Shown: positions 25,774 to 34,643, counted from the first letter of the stretch. The stretch is 64,000 nt of DNA from Salinisphaera sp. LB1 (GCF_003177035.1 NZ_CP029488.1:682001-746000); one strand, 5' to 3'. Notes: generated by a model from the sequence alone, not told the origin. Numbers and translations: made by a program.

Positions 25774-26393
25774 CGCCGCCGACGCCAGATCCGTGCGCGC
25801 TCGAAGCGGTTTTCGGTGCCGGCGCGCATGCGCGCAATATTGCTCCGATGCGTGTAGATGATGATCAGACTGGCCGCGATCACGAACACATGCCCGGCCG
25901 GCGGCACCGCCGGCACAAAGAAACTGGCCAGGGCGACGGCGAGCATGCCGACAATCGTGGCCAGGCCGACGAAGCCCGAGGCCACGAGCACGGCCACCCA
26001 TACCGCCGCGCCGAACAGCAGTGAGCCGGGCAGCAGCACCGCCAGCACCCCGATGCAGGTGGCCGCCCCCTTGCCGCCGCGAAAGCCGTAGAACACCGGG
26101 TAGACGTGGCCGAGAATGGCCATGATGCCGCACACGAACGGCCACGGACCCAGCGTGTGCAACAGGATCGGCACGAAGCCCGCGGCGACCGCGCCCTTGA
26201 CGATGTCGAACACCAGCACCGCCAGCCCATAGCCGCGCCCGCCGGCGCGCAGTGCATTGGTGGCACCGGCATTGCCGCTGCCGCTGGAACGCAGATCAGC
26301 CTGATCGAACAATGGCCCGAGCAGCAGGCTGCCGGACAACGAGCCGATGAGGTAGGCCGCGCTCACGGCCACGATGATCAAAATAAGTTGCAT
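25770..26393 (-). CDS. plsY: Glycerol-3-phosphate acyltransferase PlsY
   Basis: A 207-residue membrane enzyme that transfers acyl from acyl-phosphate to glycerol-3-phosphate, the first step of phospholipid synthesis. The three family motifs are present: GSGNAGATNALR, GFRGGKGAAT and a C-terminal IYTHRSNIARM segment, with about five membrane helices. The start is the ATG at 26391-26393 (MQLILIIVAV), 4 nt after the acyl-CoA synthetase stop codon; frames further upstream lack family sequence. It sits between an acyl-CoA synthetase and birA, so lipid chemistry is a shared theme. Confidence 0.95.
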   Translation of the reverse strand: MQLILIIVAVSAAYLIGSLSGSLLLGPLFDQADLRSSGSGNAGATNALRAGGRGYGLAVLVFDIVKGAVAAGFVPILLHTLGPWPFVCGIMAILGHVYPVFYGFRGGKGAATCIGVLAVLLPGSLLFGAAVWVAVLVASGFVGLATIVGMLAVALASFFVPAVPPAGHVFVIAASLIIIYTHRSNIARMRAGTENRFERARIWRRRR

Positions 26394-26397
26394 GAAT

Positions 26398-28263
26398 TCA
26401 CCCCAGGTTCGTGTTCTGCGACACGTCACTTTTCTCCGCGGCGGCACGACGACCGTAAAGCCGGTCGATTTCGCGAGCATAACAGCGCGCCACCCGTCGA
26501 CGCCGGATCTTGTCGGTGGCCGAGAGCAGGCCATTATCCTGCGTCCAGCGATCGGTGGTGACCGCGACCCGCCGGATCTGGGCGTGGGCCGGGAAGCCGG
26601 CGGTCAGCTTGGCCAATCGATCGATGAAGTAATTCTCCAGCCGCGAACTGTGCAGGCTGGCCGCCAGGCCCGGATCGAGCCCCAACCGACGCATGATCGG
26701 CACCAATCGATGGGCCGGACAGCTCACCACCGCCGCCAGCACCGGCCGCGCCTCGCCTACCACGATGGCGCGGGCGATCAGGGGGTCGAGGCGCAGCGTG
26801 TCTTCGATCGGCTCGGGCGAGGCTTTCTCGCCCGAAGTCATCACAATGATCTCCTTCATCCGGCCGGTAAGATACAAGCGCTTCTTGTCCAGCCGGCTGA
26901 CCTTGTCGCCGGTATGCAGCCAGCCGCCCGCGGCCAACACCCGGGCGGTCGATTCCTCGTCGTTCCAGTAGCCGCGCATCACGCCCGGCGAACGCACCAG
27001 CAGCTCGTTGTCCGGCCCGATCTTGGTGGCCACACCATCGATCACCAGGCCGACGCTGTCGAGTTCGTTGTCGTCGACCCGGTTAACGCTGACCACCGGG
27101 CCAGCCTCGGTCAGACCGTAGCCCTGCAGAATCGGCAGCCCGAGCCCCACCAGCGTGCGCGCCACCGGGTAGGGCAACGCCGCCGCTCCGGATACCGCGA
27201 CCTGCATCTGGGCGCCGAACAGGCGCAGACAACGCCGGGCGACGAAATAACGCAGCAACGGCCAGATCAGGTGCGACAGCCGGAAGCCGGCGCGGCCCTG
27301 TTCGCGCTCGAACACGCTCTCGCCGATATTGATGGTGGCCACGACCAGACGGCGCACGATGCGCGGGCGACGCGCCATCCAGCGGGTCAGCTCCACGTAG
27401 AACCGCTCGTAGACACGCGGCACGCCGATCAACGTAGTCACCGGTTCGCGCGCCAGCGTCAGGCCGAGGAAGCGCGGATGCCGGCAGAACACGATGCGCG
27501 CCCCCACGATCATCGCCCGGTAGGCGTCCACCACGCGCTCGTAGCTGTGCGCCAGGGGCACGTAGGACAAAGCGCATTCGGCGTCGATCGCCGGCAGCGC
27601 ATCGGCCACGCTCTGCGCATTGGACAGCAGATTGGCATGGGTCAGCATCGCGCCCTTCGCCCGGCCCTGCGACCCCGAAGTATAGATCAGGCTCGCCAGA
27701 TCCTCCGGGGCCGGCGGCTCGACGCGCGGATCGGGGCGGTCGCGGGCCGCGGTCAGGGCGTCCTCGGCCGAGACCAGCCGGGCCTCGCCGGCCCGCTCGC
27801 CGGTGAACACGAAGGCATGGGTCAACGTCTCACAGCCCTGCTGATCGAAAATACGCCGAACCCAGCGCGACTTGACCGCCACCATGACCTTCGCCCCGCT
27901 GTCGGCGACGAGATGGGCGTTGCTGGCCGGCGTATCGGCACAGAACAGGCCCACCGTGATCGCCCCCAGGCTCATCGCGGCCTGCTCCACGCACAGCCAC
28001 TCGGGTGAATTGCGCAGCATGATCGCCACACGATCGCCACGGCCCACGCCGTGCGCATGCAATACCCGCCGCCAGGCGGCCACGCGCTGGGCCGCCTGGC
28101 GCCAGCTCAGATCACGCCAGACATGCGTGCGCGGCGAGTAGAACCGATAGGCGATCGCATCGGGCGTGGCCGCCACGCGCGCATCGAACATCTCGCACAG
28201 CGTGGCCGGGCCGTCGCGGTCCAGCCAATGCGCCGGCCGACGCTCAGCTGTCGCCGGGCTCAC
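26398..28263 (-). CDS. Long-chain acyl-CoA synthetase (AMP-forming)
   Basis: About 621 residues. It carries the ANL-superfamily motifs YTSGSQGRAKGAMLTH (phosphate loop), YGLTEAGPVVS, the TGD motif of WLHTGD and KKRLYLTGRMKEIIV with a Gly-Glu-Lys near the C-terminus. It activates fatty acids to acyl-CoA through an acyl-adenylate. The size fits the long bacterial FAA1-type branch rather than FadD (561). The chosen start is the GTG at 28261-28263, overlapping the upstream peptidase by 20 nt; frames further upstream only shadow that gene. Position before plsY suggests supply or recycling of acyl chains. Confidence 0.9.
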   Translation of the reverse strand: MSPATAERRPAHWLDRDGPATLCEMFDARVAATPDAIAYRFYSPRTHVWRDLSWRQAAQRVAAWRRVLHAHGVGRGDRVAIMLRNSPEWLCVEQAAMSLGAITVGLFCADTPASNAHLVADSGAKVMVAVKSRWVRRIFDQQGCETLTHAFVFTGERAGEARLVSAEDALTAARDRPDPRVEPPAPEDLASLIYTSGSQGRAKGAMLTHANLLSNAQSVADALPAIDAECALSYVPLAHSYERVVDAYRAMIVGARIVFCRHPRFLGLTLAREPVTTLIGVPRVYERFYVELTRWMARRPRIVRRLVVATINIGESVFEREQGRAGFRLSHLIWPLLRYFVARRCLRLFGAQMQVAVSGAAALPYPVARTLVGLGLPILQGYGLTEAGPVVSVNRVDDNELDSVGLVIDGVATKIGPDNELLVRSPGVMRGYWNDEESTARVLAAGGWLHTGDKVSRLDKKRLYLTGRMKEIIVMTSGEKASPEPIEDTLRLDPLIARAIVVGEARPVLAAVVSCPAHRLVPIMRRLGLDPGLAASLHSSRLENYFIDRLAKLTAGFPAHAQIRRVAVTTDRWTQDNGLLSATDKIRRRRVARCYAREIDRLYGRRAAAEKSDVSQNTNLG

Positions 28264-30037
28264 GATGCAGCCAAGCCGCGCGGCGGGCGTGGGCGGCCTC
28301 GTCGGCGGTTTTATCGATGGACAGATGCCATTCCGGCGCGGCATCGCCGGCAAGTGCCATCTCGCGAACCAGGAGCTGATCGCCCCGGAACAGATGCACG
28401 CGCAAGGCCGCGCCGGCCGGGTAACGGGCCAGCTGGCGCGCGAGCTCACGCCCGACCTCGATCCCGTCGAAGGCGATCAGGCGATCGCCCGGCGAAATGC
28501 CGGCGGCCTGGGCCGGGCCATTGTCCAGCACATGCATGATGCGCGCCGGGCCCTCGGAAAGAATGAGCCCCATGCGCCCACGCACGATCGAGGCGTCGTC
28601 GGTGGCCGGCTCGGCCAGGGCGCGAATGCCGAAATCGCCGAGATAATCGGCCCACGGCGCATCGGCCGTCGTCTGCAGATGAAAATCGAAGAAATCGACC
28701 AGATCCAGCCCCGACACCTCCGCGGCCAGACTCGCCAACGCGTTCTCGGGCACCGGACGGTCGTCGCGACCATAGCGCTGCCAGGCGGCCTGCATGACCG
28801 TATCCAGCGAAACCCGGCCTTCGGTTTCCAGACGAATCTTGAGATCCAGGCCAAGCGCCAGCTGCGCGCCCTTGCCGTAATAACTCACCACGGCATTGGG
28901 CGTGTTCTCGTCCGGCCTGTAAAACTTCAACCAGGCGTCGAACGATGACTGCGCCAGGCTCTGCCGGTGCCGCCCCGGCGTGCGCTCGATGCGCGTGGCG
29001 AGCTTGGCCAGCCGATCCAGATAACCCTGCTCGTTGATCACCCCGGCACGTACCAGACCGAGATCATCGTAGTACGACGTCACCCCCTCGTAGGCCCAGA
29101 GATCGCGGAAATAGGCTTCCCCTGTGAGATCGGACCCGGCCACCGCGGCCGGCCGGATGCGCTTGACGTTCCACAGATGAAAATACTCGTGGCTCGCCAG
29201 ACCGAGCAGATTCTCGTAGGCCGGGTCGCGCTTGCCGGTCGACGCCACACGGGCCGCGCTGGGCAATGCATTGCGCGGGACCTGCAACACGCTGGAATCG
29301 CGATGCTCCAGCCCGCCGAAACCGGCATCGGTGACCTGCGCCAGAAACAGATAGCGCTCGGCAGGCAACTCGTCGAATACATCGGCCTGCGCATTGCAGA
29401 CCGCGGCGAGATCGATCGCCAACTGGCGCGTATCCGCATCGTGCGCGCCCAGCAACACGAAGGCGTGCGCTACCCCGCGCACGCGGTAGGGCACGGTCTC
29501 GATCGCCTCGCCCATGGCGACCGGCTGATCGATCAGATCCCAGTAGTTCGCGGCCTGATAGTGGCCGAATCTGCGTTCATCGACCTCGGCCGGCTGCAGC
29601 GTGGTCACCAGCGACCAGTCGTAGCGCGCGGGCGGGCGCGCCAGATGCACCTTGACCGGCGCATGTTCGTGTCCGGCCGGACGCAGCGCCAGCGAGCTGA
29701 AATTGATGAACCCCCGCATGTCGTCCAGGTAGGCCGCGCGCACCGAGGCATCCCGGGCATAGAACTCACAGGTCACGCAGACCCGTTCGACCGCTTCGGC
29801 GAGCTGCCAGCTCGAGCGATCAAGTGCTACCACGGCGATCGGCCGACCGTCGGCCGCGTCGACGGCTTCGATGGCCAGCAGATGGCGAGCGAAATCGCGG
29901 ATCAGGTAGCTGCCGGGAATCCAGGTCGGCAGATGCAGGGTCGGCGCCTCGGCCGCCGCCATGCTCAACTGCAGCGTCACGCGCAGACGATGCGCCGCCG
30001 GATCCACCGGCGTCACGATGTAGTTCAGTGTCGACAT
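28244..30037 (-). CDS. M61-family aminopeptidase with PDZ domain
   Basis: A 597-residue protein with the zinc motif HEYFHLWN (His283, Glu284, His287) and the third ligand Glu317 in WAYEGVTSYY. A PDZ-like domain follows at about residues 480-570 (GPAQAAGISPGDRLIAFDG). These are the marks of M61 glycyl aminopeptidases. There is no signal peptide, so it is probably cytoplasmic. It is the first gene of the peptidase-acyl-CoA synthetase-plsY-birA set, with overlaps or gaps of only a few nt. Natural substrates of this family are poorly known. Confidence 0.9.
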   Translation of the reverse strand: MSTLNYIVTPVDPAAHRLRVTLQLSMAAAEAPTLHLPTWIPGSYLIRDFARHLLAIEAVDAADGRPIAVVALDRSSWQLAEAVERVCVTCEFYARDASVRAAYLDDMRGFINFSSLALRPAGHEHAPVKVHLARPPARYDWSLVTTLQPAEVDERRFGHYQAANYWDLIDQPVAMGEAIETVPYRVRGVAHAFVLLGAHDADTRQLAIDLAAVCNAQADVFDELPAERYLFLAQVTDAGFGGLEHRDSSVLQVPRNALPSAARVASTGKRDPAYENLLGLASHEYFHLWNVKRIRPAAVAGSDLTGEAYFRDLWAYEGVTSYYDDLGLVRAGVINEQGYLDRLAKLATRIERTPGRHRQSLAQSSFDAWLKFYRPDENTPNAVVSYYGKGAQLALGLDLKIRLETEGRVSLDTVMQAAWQRYGRDDRPVPENALASLAAEVSGLDLVDFFDFHLQTTADAPWADYLGDFGIRALAEPATDDASIVRGRMGLILSEGPARIMHVLDNGPAQAAGISPGDRLIAFDGIEVGRELARQLARYPAGAALRVHLFRGDQLLVREMALAGDAAPEWHLSIDKTADEAAHARRAAWLHREPGDS

Positions 30038-30114
30038 GCTTGGGCTTCAGGCGCCTCCCCGACCGGCGCGGTATCGAACTCGGTTAGTGTACGGGCTCAA
30101 AGCGCGGCTGCCCA

Positions 30115-30413
30115 CGCGGGCCTGTTGCCGTTTCGTACACGTGCCGCGTTGGAGACCGCAAATCGTGTCCGGCAAGGCGCGAGTCGCCGATCGTGGCGCG
30201 CCACGATCAAGACTTGCAACGCCGCCGGGCGCCCATCGTCAATTTTTTGGGCGGCCCAACCCTTCGGGACAAGCGCCCAACATATCAACAATACGACGGC
30301 AATCCAGCGTTGTAGCTCTCTCACGTAGAACCACTACGCCACGTTCGCTACGCCTCGTCTTGCCGCAAAACAGCGCTTGGCGCGGACGCGGACGAAACGG
30401 CAACAGGCCCGCG
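30115..30413. repeat. 299-bp element with 22-bp perfect inverted termini
   Basis: The left arm at 30115-30136 and the right arm at 30392-30413 are exact reverse complements (22 bp). Similarity continues inward for several tens of bases with mismatches and indels. The centre holds a 20-bp palindrome (30189-30208). It lies between the HAD gene (stop codon 3 nt away) and the M61 gene start at 30037. No transposase frame is inside; a 75-codon frame at 30097-30324 spans it, but its composition is unconvincing. It looks like a miniature inverted-repeat element. Confidence 0.75.
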
Positions 30414-30415
30414 AT

Positions 30416-31075
30416 TCACCAGCGCACCACCTCCAGCCCGAGTCCGCCGACCTGATGAAACAAGCGCTTGGACGGACACACGGCGACGCCGTGTTCGGCC
30501 CAGGACAACAACGGCAGATCGGCATGCGAATCCGAGTAAGCCGCCACGCCCGCGCCGTCCTCCGGCATGCCGGACAAGGCCTTGACCCGGCGCAGTTTCT
30601 CGTCGTCGCGACAGTTCTGGCCGTCCATGCCCACCAGTCGCCCGCGGCTGTTCCACGCCGAGCGCGTGGCGAGCACTTCCTCGATGCCGAGTTTCGCGGC
30701 GATGCGCTCGACGTAGATATCGAAGCTGGCCGAGGCCAGGACCACGCGCACGCCCTGGCTCTGGAACTCGCGCAACTGTACCAGGCCTTGGTCGCGCATG
30801 GCTTCGGCCAGCAGATCGTCGACGAAGCGCTCGCTCCAGGCCGCCACCCGCGCCCGCGGCTCGCCGCCGATGAAGGCGCGCAGCATCTCGGTCTTGAACC
30901 AGGTCCGGTCGCCCCAGCGCCAGAACTTCAGCAGGGCCAGCGGCAGGCGCCACAACATCAGGCTGCGGCGCTTCCGGTGATGGCGCAGATAACCCACGAT
31001 GAACGGCAGGAACGTGTCGTATTCGGTGAGCGTGACATCCAGATCGAATACCACGATGCGCGGCGAGAATGACAA
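30416..31075 (-). CDS. HAD-IB family phosphatase
   Basis: A 219-residue HAD hydrolase. Motif I is DLDVT (residues 11-15, nucleophile Asp11, acid/base Asp13), motif II is the Ser of SASFD, and the acidic motif SDSHADLPLL is near the C-terminus. It belongs to the SerB/CicA-like IB group, which removes phosphate from small metabolites or phospholipids; the substrate is open. The start seems to be a TTG at 31073-31075, since no ATG or GTG would keep motif I. The gene ends 3 nt from the inverted-repeat element. Confidence 0.85.
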   Translation of the reverse strand: MSFSPRIVVFDLDVTLTEYDTFLPFIVGYLRHHRKRRSLMLWRLPLALLKFWRWGDRTWFKTEMLRAFIGGEPRARVAAWSERFVDDLLAEAMRDQGLVQLREFQSQGVRVVLASASFDIYVERIAAKLGIEEVLATRSAWNSRGRLVGMDGQNCRDDEKLRRVKALSGMPEDGAGVAAYSDSHADLPLLSWAEHGVAVCPSKRLFHQVGGLGLEVVRW

Positions 31076-31208
31076 TGCGACGCTCGCTGACTTAAAAATC
31101 CATGATCACAGCTTAGCTCATCGCGCCGGGCAACCCACGCATGCCCCGTCTTGCAAAGGACGGTCAGAGTCCCGACCATCGGTGCATTGCCACTCGCCTG
31201 TAAGCCCC

Positions 31209-32198
31209 ATGCGCAGTCCCCGCTCTCCCAGCCTCGCCCAGCAACGCCGGCTCGCCGCCCGCCTCGGCTCCGAGCTGTCCCGGGACGTACCGCTGGCCGG
31301 CAAGACCAGCTTTGGCATCGGCGGCCCGGCCGCCCTATATTTCGAGGCCACCACGCCCGAGGCCCTGGCCACCGCGGTCCGCGTCGCGCGCGAGGAAGAC
31401 GTGGATTTCTTCCTGCTCGGCTCCGGCGCCAATATTCTGATCGGCGACCACGGCTTCTCCGGACTGGTGATTGCCAACCACGCCCGCTCGCTGACGGTGC
31501 GGGGCACGCGCGTGTTCTCCGCCAGCGGCGCACTGATCTACCCGGACGTGATCGATGCCGCTGTCGGGCACAGCCTGTCCGGACTGGAACACTACGTCGG
31601 CATTCCGTCCACGGTCGGCGGTGCGCTCTGGCAGAACCTGCATTTCCTGTCGCCCGCGCCCGAACGCGAGCGGACCCTGTTCATCGGCGAGGTGCTGGCA
31701 TCGGCCGATATCCTGAGCGCCGACAACGAGCGCCGCATCGTCGATGCCGATTACTTCGAGTTCGGCTATGACCAGTCCGTGCTGCACCACCGCGACGACA
31801 TCGTTCTATCGGCGACTTTCGAACTGGAGCCGGCCAACGGCGAAGCGCTGGCCCGTGTGATGGAAGAGAACCTGCGCTGGCGCGCCGAGCGCCATCCGCC
31901 GCTGGATACCGAGCCCTCGGCCGGCTCCATCTTCCGCAAGATCGACGGCATCGGTGCCGGCCGGCTGATCGACGAGGCCGGCCTGAAGGGCTTCACCTGG
32001 GGCGGCGCCCAGATTTCGCCGCGCCACGCCAACATCATCGTCAATCGCGGCAATGCCACGGCCGCCGATGTCTGCGGCCTGATCATGCACACGCAGAAAA
32101 CGGTCGAGGCCGCCACCGGCTACTGGCTCACGCCGGAGATCTCCTTCGTCGGCGATTTCGCCCCGGTCCGGCGCGTGCGTCAATCGGCGGCCGGGTAA
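31209..32198 (+). CDS. murB: UDP-N-acetylenolpyruvoylglucosamine reductase MurB (variant)
   Basis: A 329-residue flavoprotein that reduces UDP-GlcNAc-enolpyruvate to UDP-MurNAc. FAD-binding sequence FFLLGSGANILIGDHG, catalytic-serine segment SAGSIFRK, GAGRLIDEAGLKG and the C-terminal Glu in TPEISFVG are present. The middle differs from common MurB: GIPSTVGGALWQNLHF replaces the usual GIPGSVGGAxxMNAGAYG, and a HHRDD segment follows. This variant resembles MurB from distant phyla, so transfer is possible. The start is the ATG at 31209; upstream codons of the open frame run antisense to the HAD gene. Confidence 0.9.
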   Translation: MRSPRSPSLAQQRRLAARLGSELSRDVPLAGKTSFGIGGPAALYFEATTPEALATAVRVAREEDVDFFLLGSGANILIGDHGFSGLVIANHARSLTVRGTRVFSASGALIYPDVIDAAVGHSLSGLEHYVGIPSTVGGALWQNLHFLSPAPERERTLFIGEVLASADILSADNERRIVDADYFEFGYDQSVLHHRDDIVLSATFELEPANGEALARVMEENLRWRAERHPPLDTEPSAGSIFRKIDGIGAGRLIDEAGLKGFTWGGAQISPRHANIIVNRGNATAADVCGLIMHTQKTVEAATGYWLTPEISFVGDFAPVRRVRQSAAG

Positions 32199-32240
32199 CC
32201 AAATGGTCATCCCTCGGTCACCGATTCGTCATCTACAGCC

Positions 32241-32357
32241 GATAATTTGAGATTTGCCGGCCCACACCGGCACACACCAATAATCGCATCGCGTTTGATA
32301 CCGGTTTCGGGGGTATGCCCCGTACCGGCGGCCGGCCCGAGGGCCGGTCTTTTTTTG
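32241..32357 (+). ncRNA. Possible small RNA or long murB 3' UTR ending in a terminator
   Basis: GATAAT at 32241-32246 could be a -10 element (no good -35). It is followed by about 105 nt that fold into a hairpin with CCGGT/ACCGG and CGGGG/CCCCG arms and then a terminator. No protein frame is convincing. It may simply be the murB 3' UTR. Confidence 0.3.
32331..32357 (+). terminator. Rho-independent terminator of murB
   Basis: CCGGCC-CGAG-GGCCGG stem-loop followed by TCTTTTTTT, a textbook intrinsic terminator about 135 nt after the murB stop codon. Confidence 0.85.
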
Positions 32358-32449
32358 CCGCAAACGGAAAATAAATCCTTTCGATTATTTTCCAAGCGGC
32401 GTCGATCGTGCTAAACCGTCGATATAGTCATATTCCGCCGGAGCCGCGC

Positions 32450-34102
32450 GTGCATCGCCATCCCTATCGTCCGCGTCGCGAACTCGCCACCCACACGGTC
32501 ACCAACCAGCCGCCGCCGCTGGTCGATTACAACGCGTTTGCAACCGATACGGCGCTGGCGGCCGCGCTGGAGCGCGAAGGCGGCGGCTGGGGCGCCGAAC
32601 GCGCCCGGGCGTACGGCGCGATCGCGGGCGGCGAATTACTCGATCTGGGCTTCAGCGCGAACGAAAATCCGCCAACGCTGCATGCGTTCGACCGCTACGG
32701 CGCGCGCATCGACGAAATCGAGTTTCATCCGGCCTATCACCGCGCGATGCAGCTGGCCAAGGAACACGGCCTGCATTCGCTGAGCTGGACCGCGGATCGC
32801 CCGGGCGCGCAGGTCGTGCGCAGCGCCCTGTATTACCTGCACAACCAGTTCGAGGCCGGCACCGCCTGCCCGCTCACCATGACGCATGCCGCCGCACCGG
32901 TGCTCGCCCGCTTTCCGGAGCCCGGCGCCCGCTGGCTCGACGGCGTACGGGCCGCGGCCTACGACCGGCGCGTGATCCCGGCCGCCGACAAGACCGGGCT
33001 GACCGTCGGCATGGGCATGACCGAAAAACAGGGCGGCTCGGATGTCCGCACGAACACCACCGTGGCCAGCGCCACCGACCGCGCGGGCGTATTCACCCTG
33101 CGCGGGCACAAATGGTTCTTTTCGGCGCCGATGTGCGACCTGTTTCTGGTGCTGGCCCGCGAGGGCGACGATCTGTCCTGCTTCGTGCTGCCGCGCTGGA
33201 CCGAGGCCGGCGAGCGCAACGCCATCGATATCCAGCGCCTCAAGGACAAGCTCGGCGACAAATCCAACGCCTCGTCCGAAGTGGAATTTCGCGATGCCGA
33301 GGCCTATCGCATCGGTGAGCCCGGCCGCGGCGTGGCGACCATCATCGAAATGGTCGCCCAGACCCGGCTCGACTGCATGCTCGGCTCGGCCGGGCTGATG
33401 CGCCAGGCCGCGGTGCAGGCCATTCATCACGCCCGCCACCGCGAGGCCTTCGGCCAACGCCTGGCCGATGCCCCGCTGATGCAGGAAGTGCTGGCCGATC
33501 TGGCGCTGGAATCCGAAGCCGCAATCGCCTACGCCATGCGCCTTGCGCGTGCGTTCGAAGGCGCCACCGAGCACGAAACGCGTCTGGCGCGGCTCGCCAC
33601 GCCGGTGGGTAAATACCTGATCTGCAAGGCTGCCCCGGCCATGGTCAACGAGGCCCAGGAATGCCTGGGCGGCGGCGGCTATGTCGAGGAATCGATTCTG
33701 CCGCGGCTCTACCGCCAGGCCCCGCTGAACTCGATCTGGGAAGGCTCGGGCAACGTGCAATGCCTCGACCTGTTGCGCGCGCTGGCCAGGAGCCCGGACA
33801 GCATCGCCGCCCTGGAAGCCGAACTGGACACGGCCGCCGGATGCCACCCCGCCTTTGATGCCCACTGCGCCGCACTGCATACGCGTCTTGGCGAAAACGC
33901 CGACGACACGGCCGGCGCGCGCCGCCTGGCGGGCGACATCGCGCGCGCGCTCCAGGCCGCGATCCTGCTCACCGGCGACGCGCCCTGGGTCGGCGAGGCA
34001 TTCTGCGCGGCACGCCTGGCGCCGCGCCGGCCGGACGTCTATGGCACGGCCGGCCTCGGCGACGCCGCGGCCCCGCTGATCGCACGAGCCGGCATCGACT
34101 GA
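32450..34102 (+). CDS. AidB-like acyl-CoA dehydrogenase
   Basis: About 550 residues, close in length and sequence to E. coli AidB (541): THTVTNQPPPL near the N-terminus, VGMGMTEKQGGSDVRTNTT, SCFVLPRW, RLKDKLGDKSNASSEVEF and NSIWEGSGNVQCLDLLR. AidB is a flavin protein linked to the response to alkylating agents, binding DNA near promoters; true substrate unknown. The start is set at the GTG 32450 with GGAG 6 nt upstream, which brings the N-terminus into register with AidB; a GTG at 32408 is possible. It lies just before the efflux operon on the same strand. Confidence 0.88.
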   Translation: MHRHPYRPRRELATHTVTNQPPPLVDYNAFATDTALAAALEREGGGWGAERARAYGAIAGGELLDLGFSANENPPTLHAFDRYGARIDEIEFHPAYHRAMQLAKEHGLHSLSWTADRPGAQVVRSALYYLHNQFEAGTACPLTMTHAAAPVLARFPEPGARWLDGVRAAAYDRRVIPAADKTGLTVGMGMTEKQGGSDVRTNTTVASATDRAGVFTLRGHKWFFSAPMCDLFLVLAREGDDLSCFVLPRWTEAGERNAIDIQRLKDKLGDKSNASSEVEFRDAEAYRIGEPGRGVATIIEMVAQTRLDCMLGSAGLMRQAAVQAIHHARHREAFGQRLADAPLMQEVLADLALESEAAIAYAMRLARAFEGATEHETRLARLATPVGKYLICKAAPAMVNEAQECLGGGGYVEESILPRLYRQAPLNSIWEGSGNVQCLDLLRALARSPDSIAALEAELDTAAGCHPAFDAHCAALHTRLGENADDTAGARRLAGDIARALQAAILLTGDAPWVGEAFCAARLAPRRPDVYGTAGLGDAAAPLIARAGID

Positions 34103-34136
34103 AAACGCGCTTCCCGACCCATAAATAGCCTTGCGC

Positions 34137-34175
34137 GGAAATAGTCTTGACCGCTGACTATTTCCAAAGAATAAT
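34137..34175 (+). promoter_or_regulatory. Promoter and MarR operator of the efflux operon
   Basis: GGAAATAGTC (34137-34146) and GACTATTTCC (34156-34165) form a perfect 10-bp inverted repeat around a 9-nt spacer. Inside the spacer begins TTGACC (34147-34152), and 17 nt later comes AATAAT (34170-34175), a sigma-70 promoter. MarR binding would mask the -35 region. A further half-site AAATAGCC lies near 34123-34130. Confidence 0.85.
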
Positions 34176-34205
34176 ATCGGCCTGCTCCATCATGGAGAGC
34201 CGAAC

Positions 34206-34643
34206 GTGTCCATCTGTCTCCCCGATTCCATCCGTACGCGCCTGCCGTACCTGCTGGCGCGTGCGCACCAGCGTCAGCTCGATGTGCTGGCGCGGCATAC
34301 CGCGGCGTTCGACATTGCCGGGCGCGACTACGCCGTCATGCTGCTGCTGGAGGCCCACCCGCGTCTCTGGCAAAGCCAGATCGCCGAGGCGCTGGGGCTG
34401 GATCGCACCACGGTGACGTATCTGGTCGACGGGCTGGAAAAACGCGACTGGGTGGCGCGCCAGCGCGATCCCGCCGACCGGCGTGCGCACGTGGTCGGCC
34501 TGACCGAGGCGGGCGAGCAGGCCCTGGCCGATATCAAGCCAGCGGTGATCGAAGCCAAGAAGGAGCTGCTCGCCCCCCTATCCGACGATGAACAGGATCA
34601 GCTGCGCGATTTGCTCACGCGCCTGATCGCGGAGGCGCCATGA
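34206..34643 (+). CDS. MarR/EmrR-type regulator
   Basis: A 145-residue winged-helix protein: recognition region SQIAEALGLDRTTVTYLVDGLEKRDWVARQ at about residues 58-87 and the DPADRRAHVVGLTEAG wing, standard MarR marks. It probably represses its own operon through the palindrome at 34137-34165 and is released by pump substrates such as phenolic compounds. It starts with GTG at 34206, with GGAGAG 6 nt upstream. Its stop overlaps the next gene by 4 nt (ATGA). Confidence 0.93.
   Translation: MSICLPDSIRTRLPYLLARAHQRQLDVLARHTAAFDIAGRDYAVMLLLEAHPRLWQSQIAEALGLDRTTVTYLVDGLEKRDWVARQRDPADRRAHVVGLTEAGEQALADIKPAVIEAKKELLAPLSDDEQDQLRDLLTRLIAEAP

Noticed and set aside
30270-30300. GCCCAAC words like integron attC core sites
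   Set aside because: No full attC structure, integrase or cassette is visible; the words are likely chance.
30097-30324. 75-codon frame with a hydrophobic N-terminus
   Set aside because: It lies in the inverted-repeat element and its second half is arbitrary Arg/Ala-rich sequence; the signal-like start could be chance.
32207-32395. 62-codon frame between murB and the AidB-like gene
   Set aside because: It runs across the terminator and has no clear ribosome-binding site.
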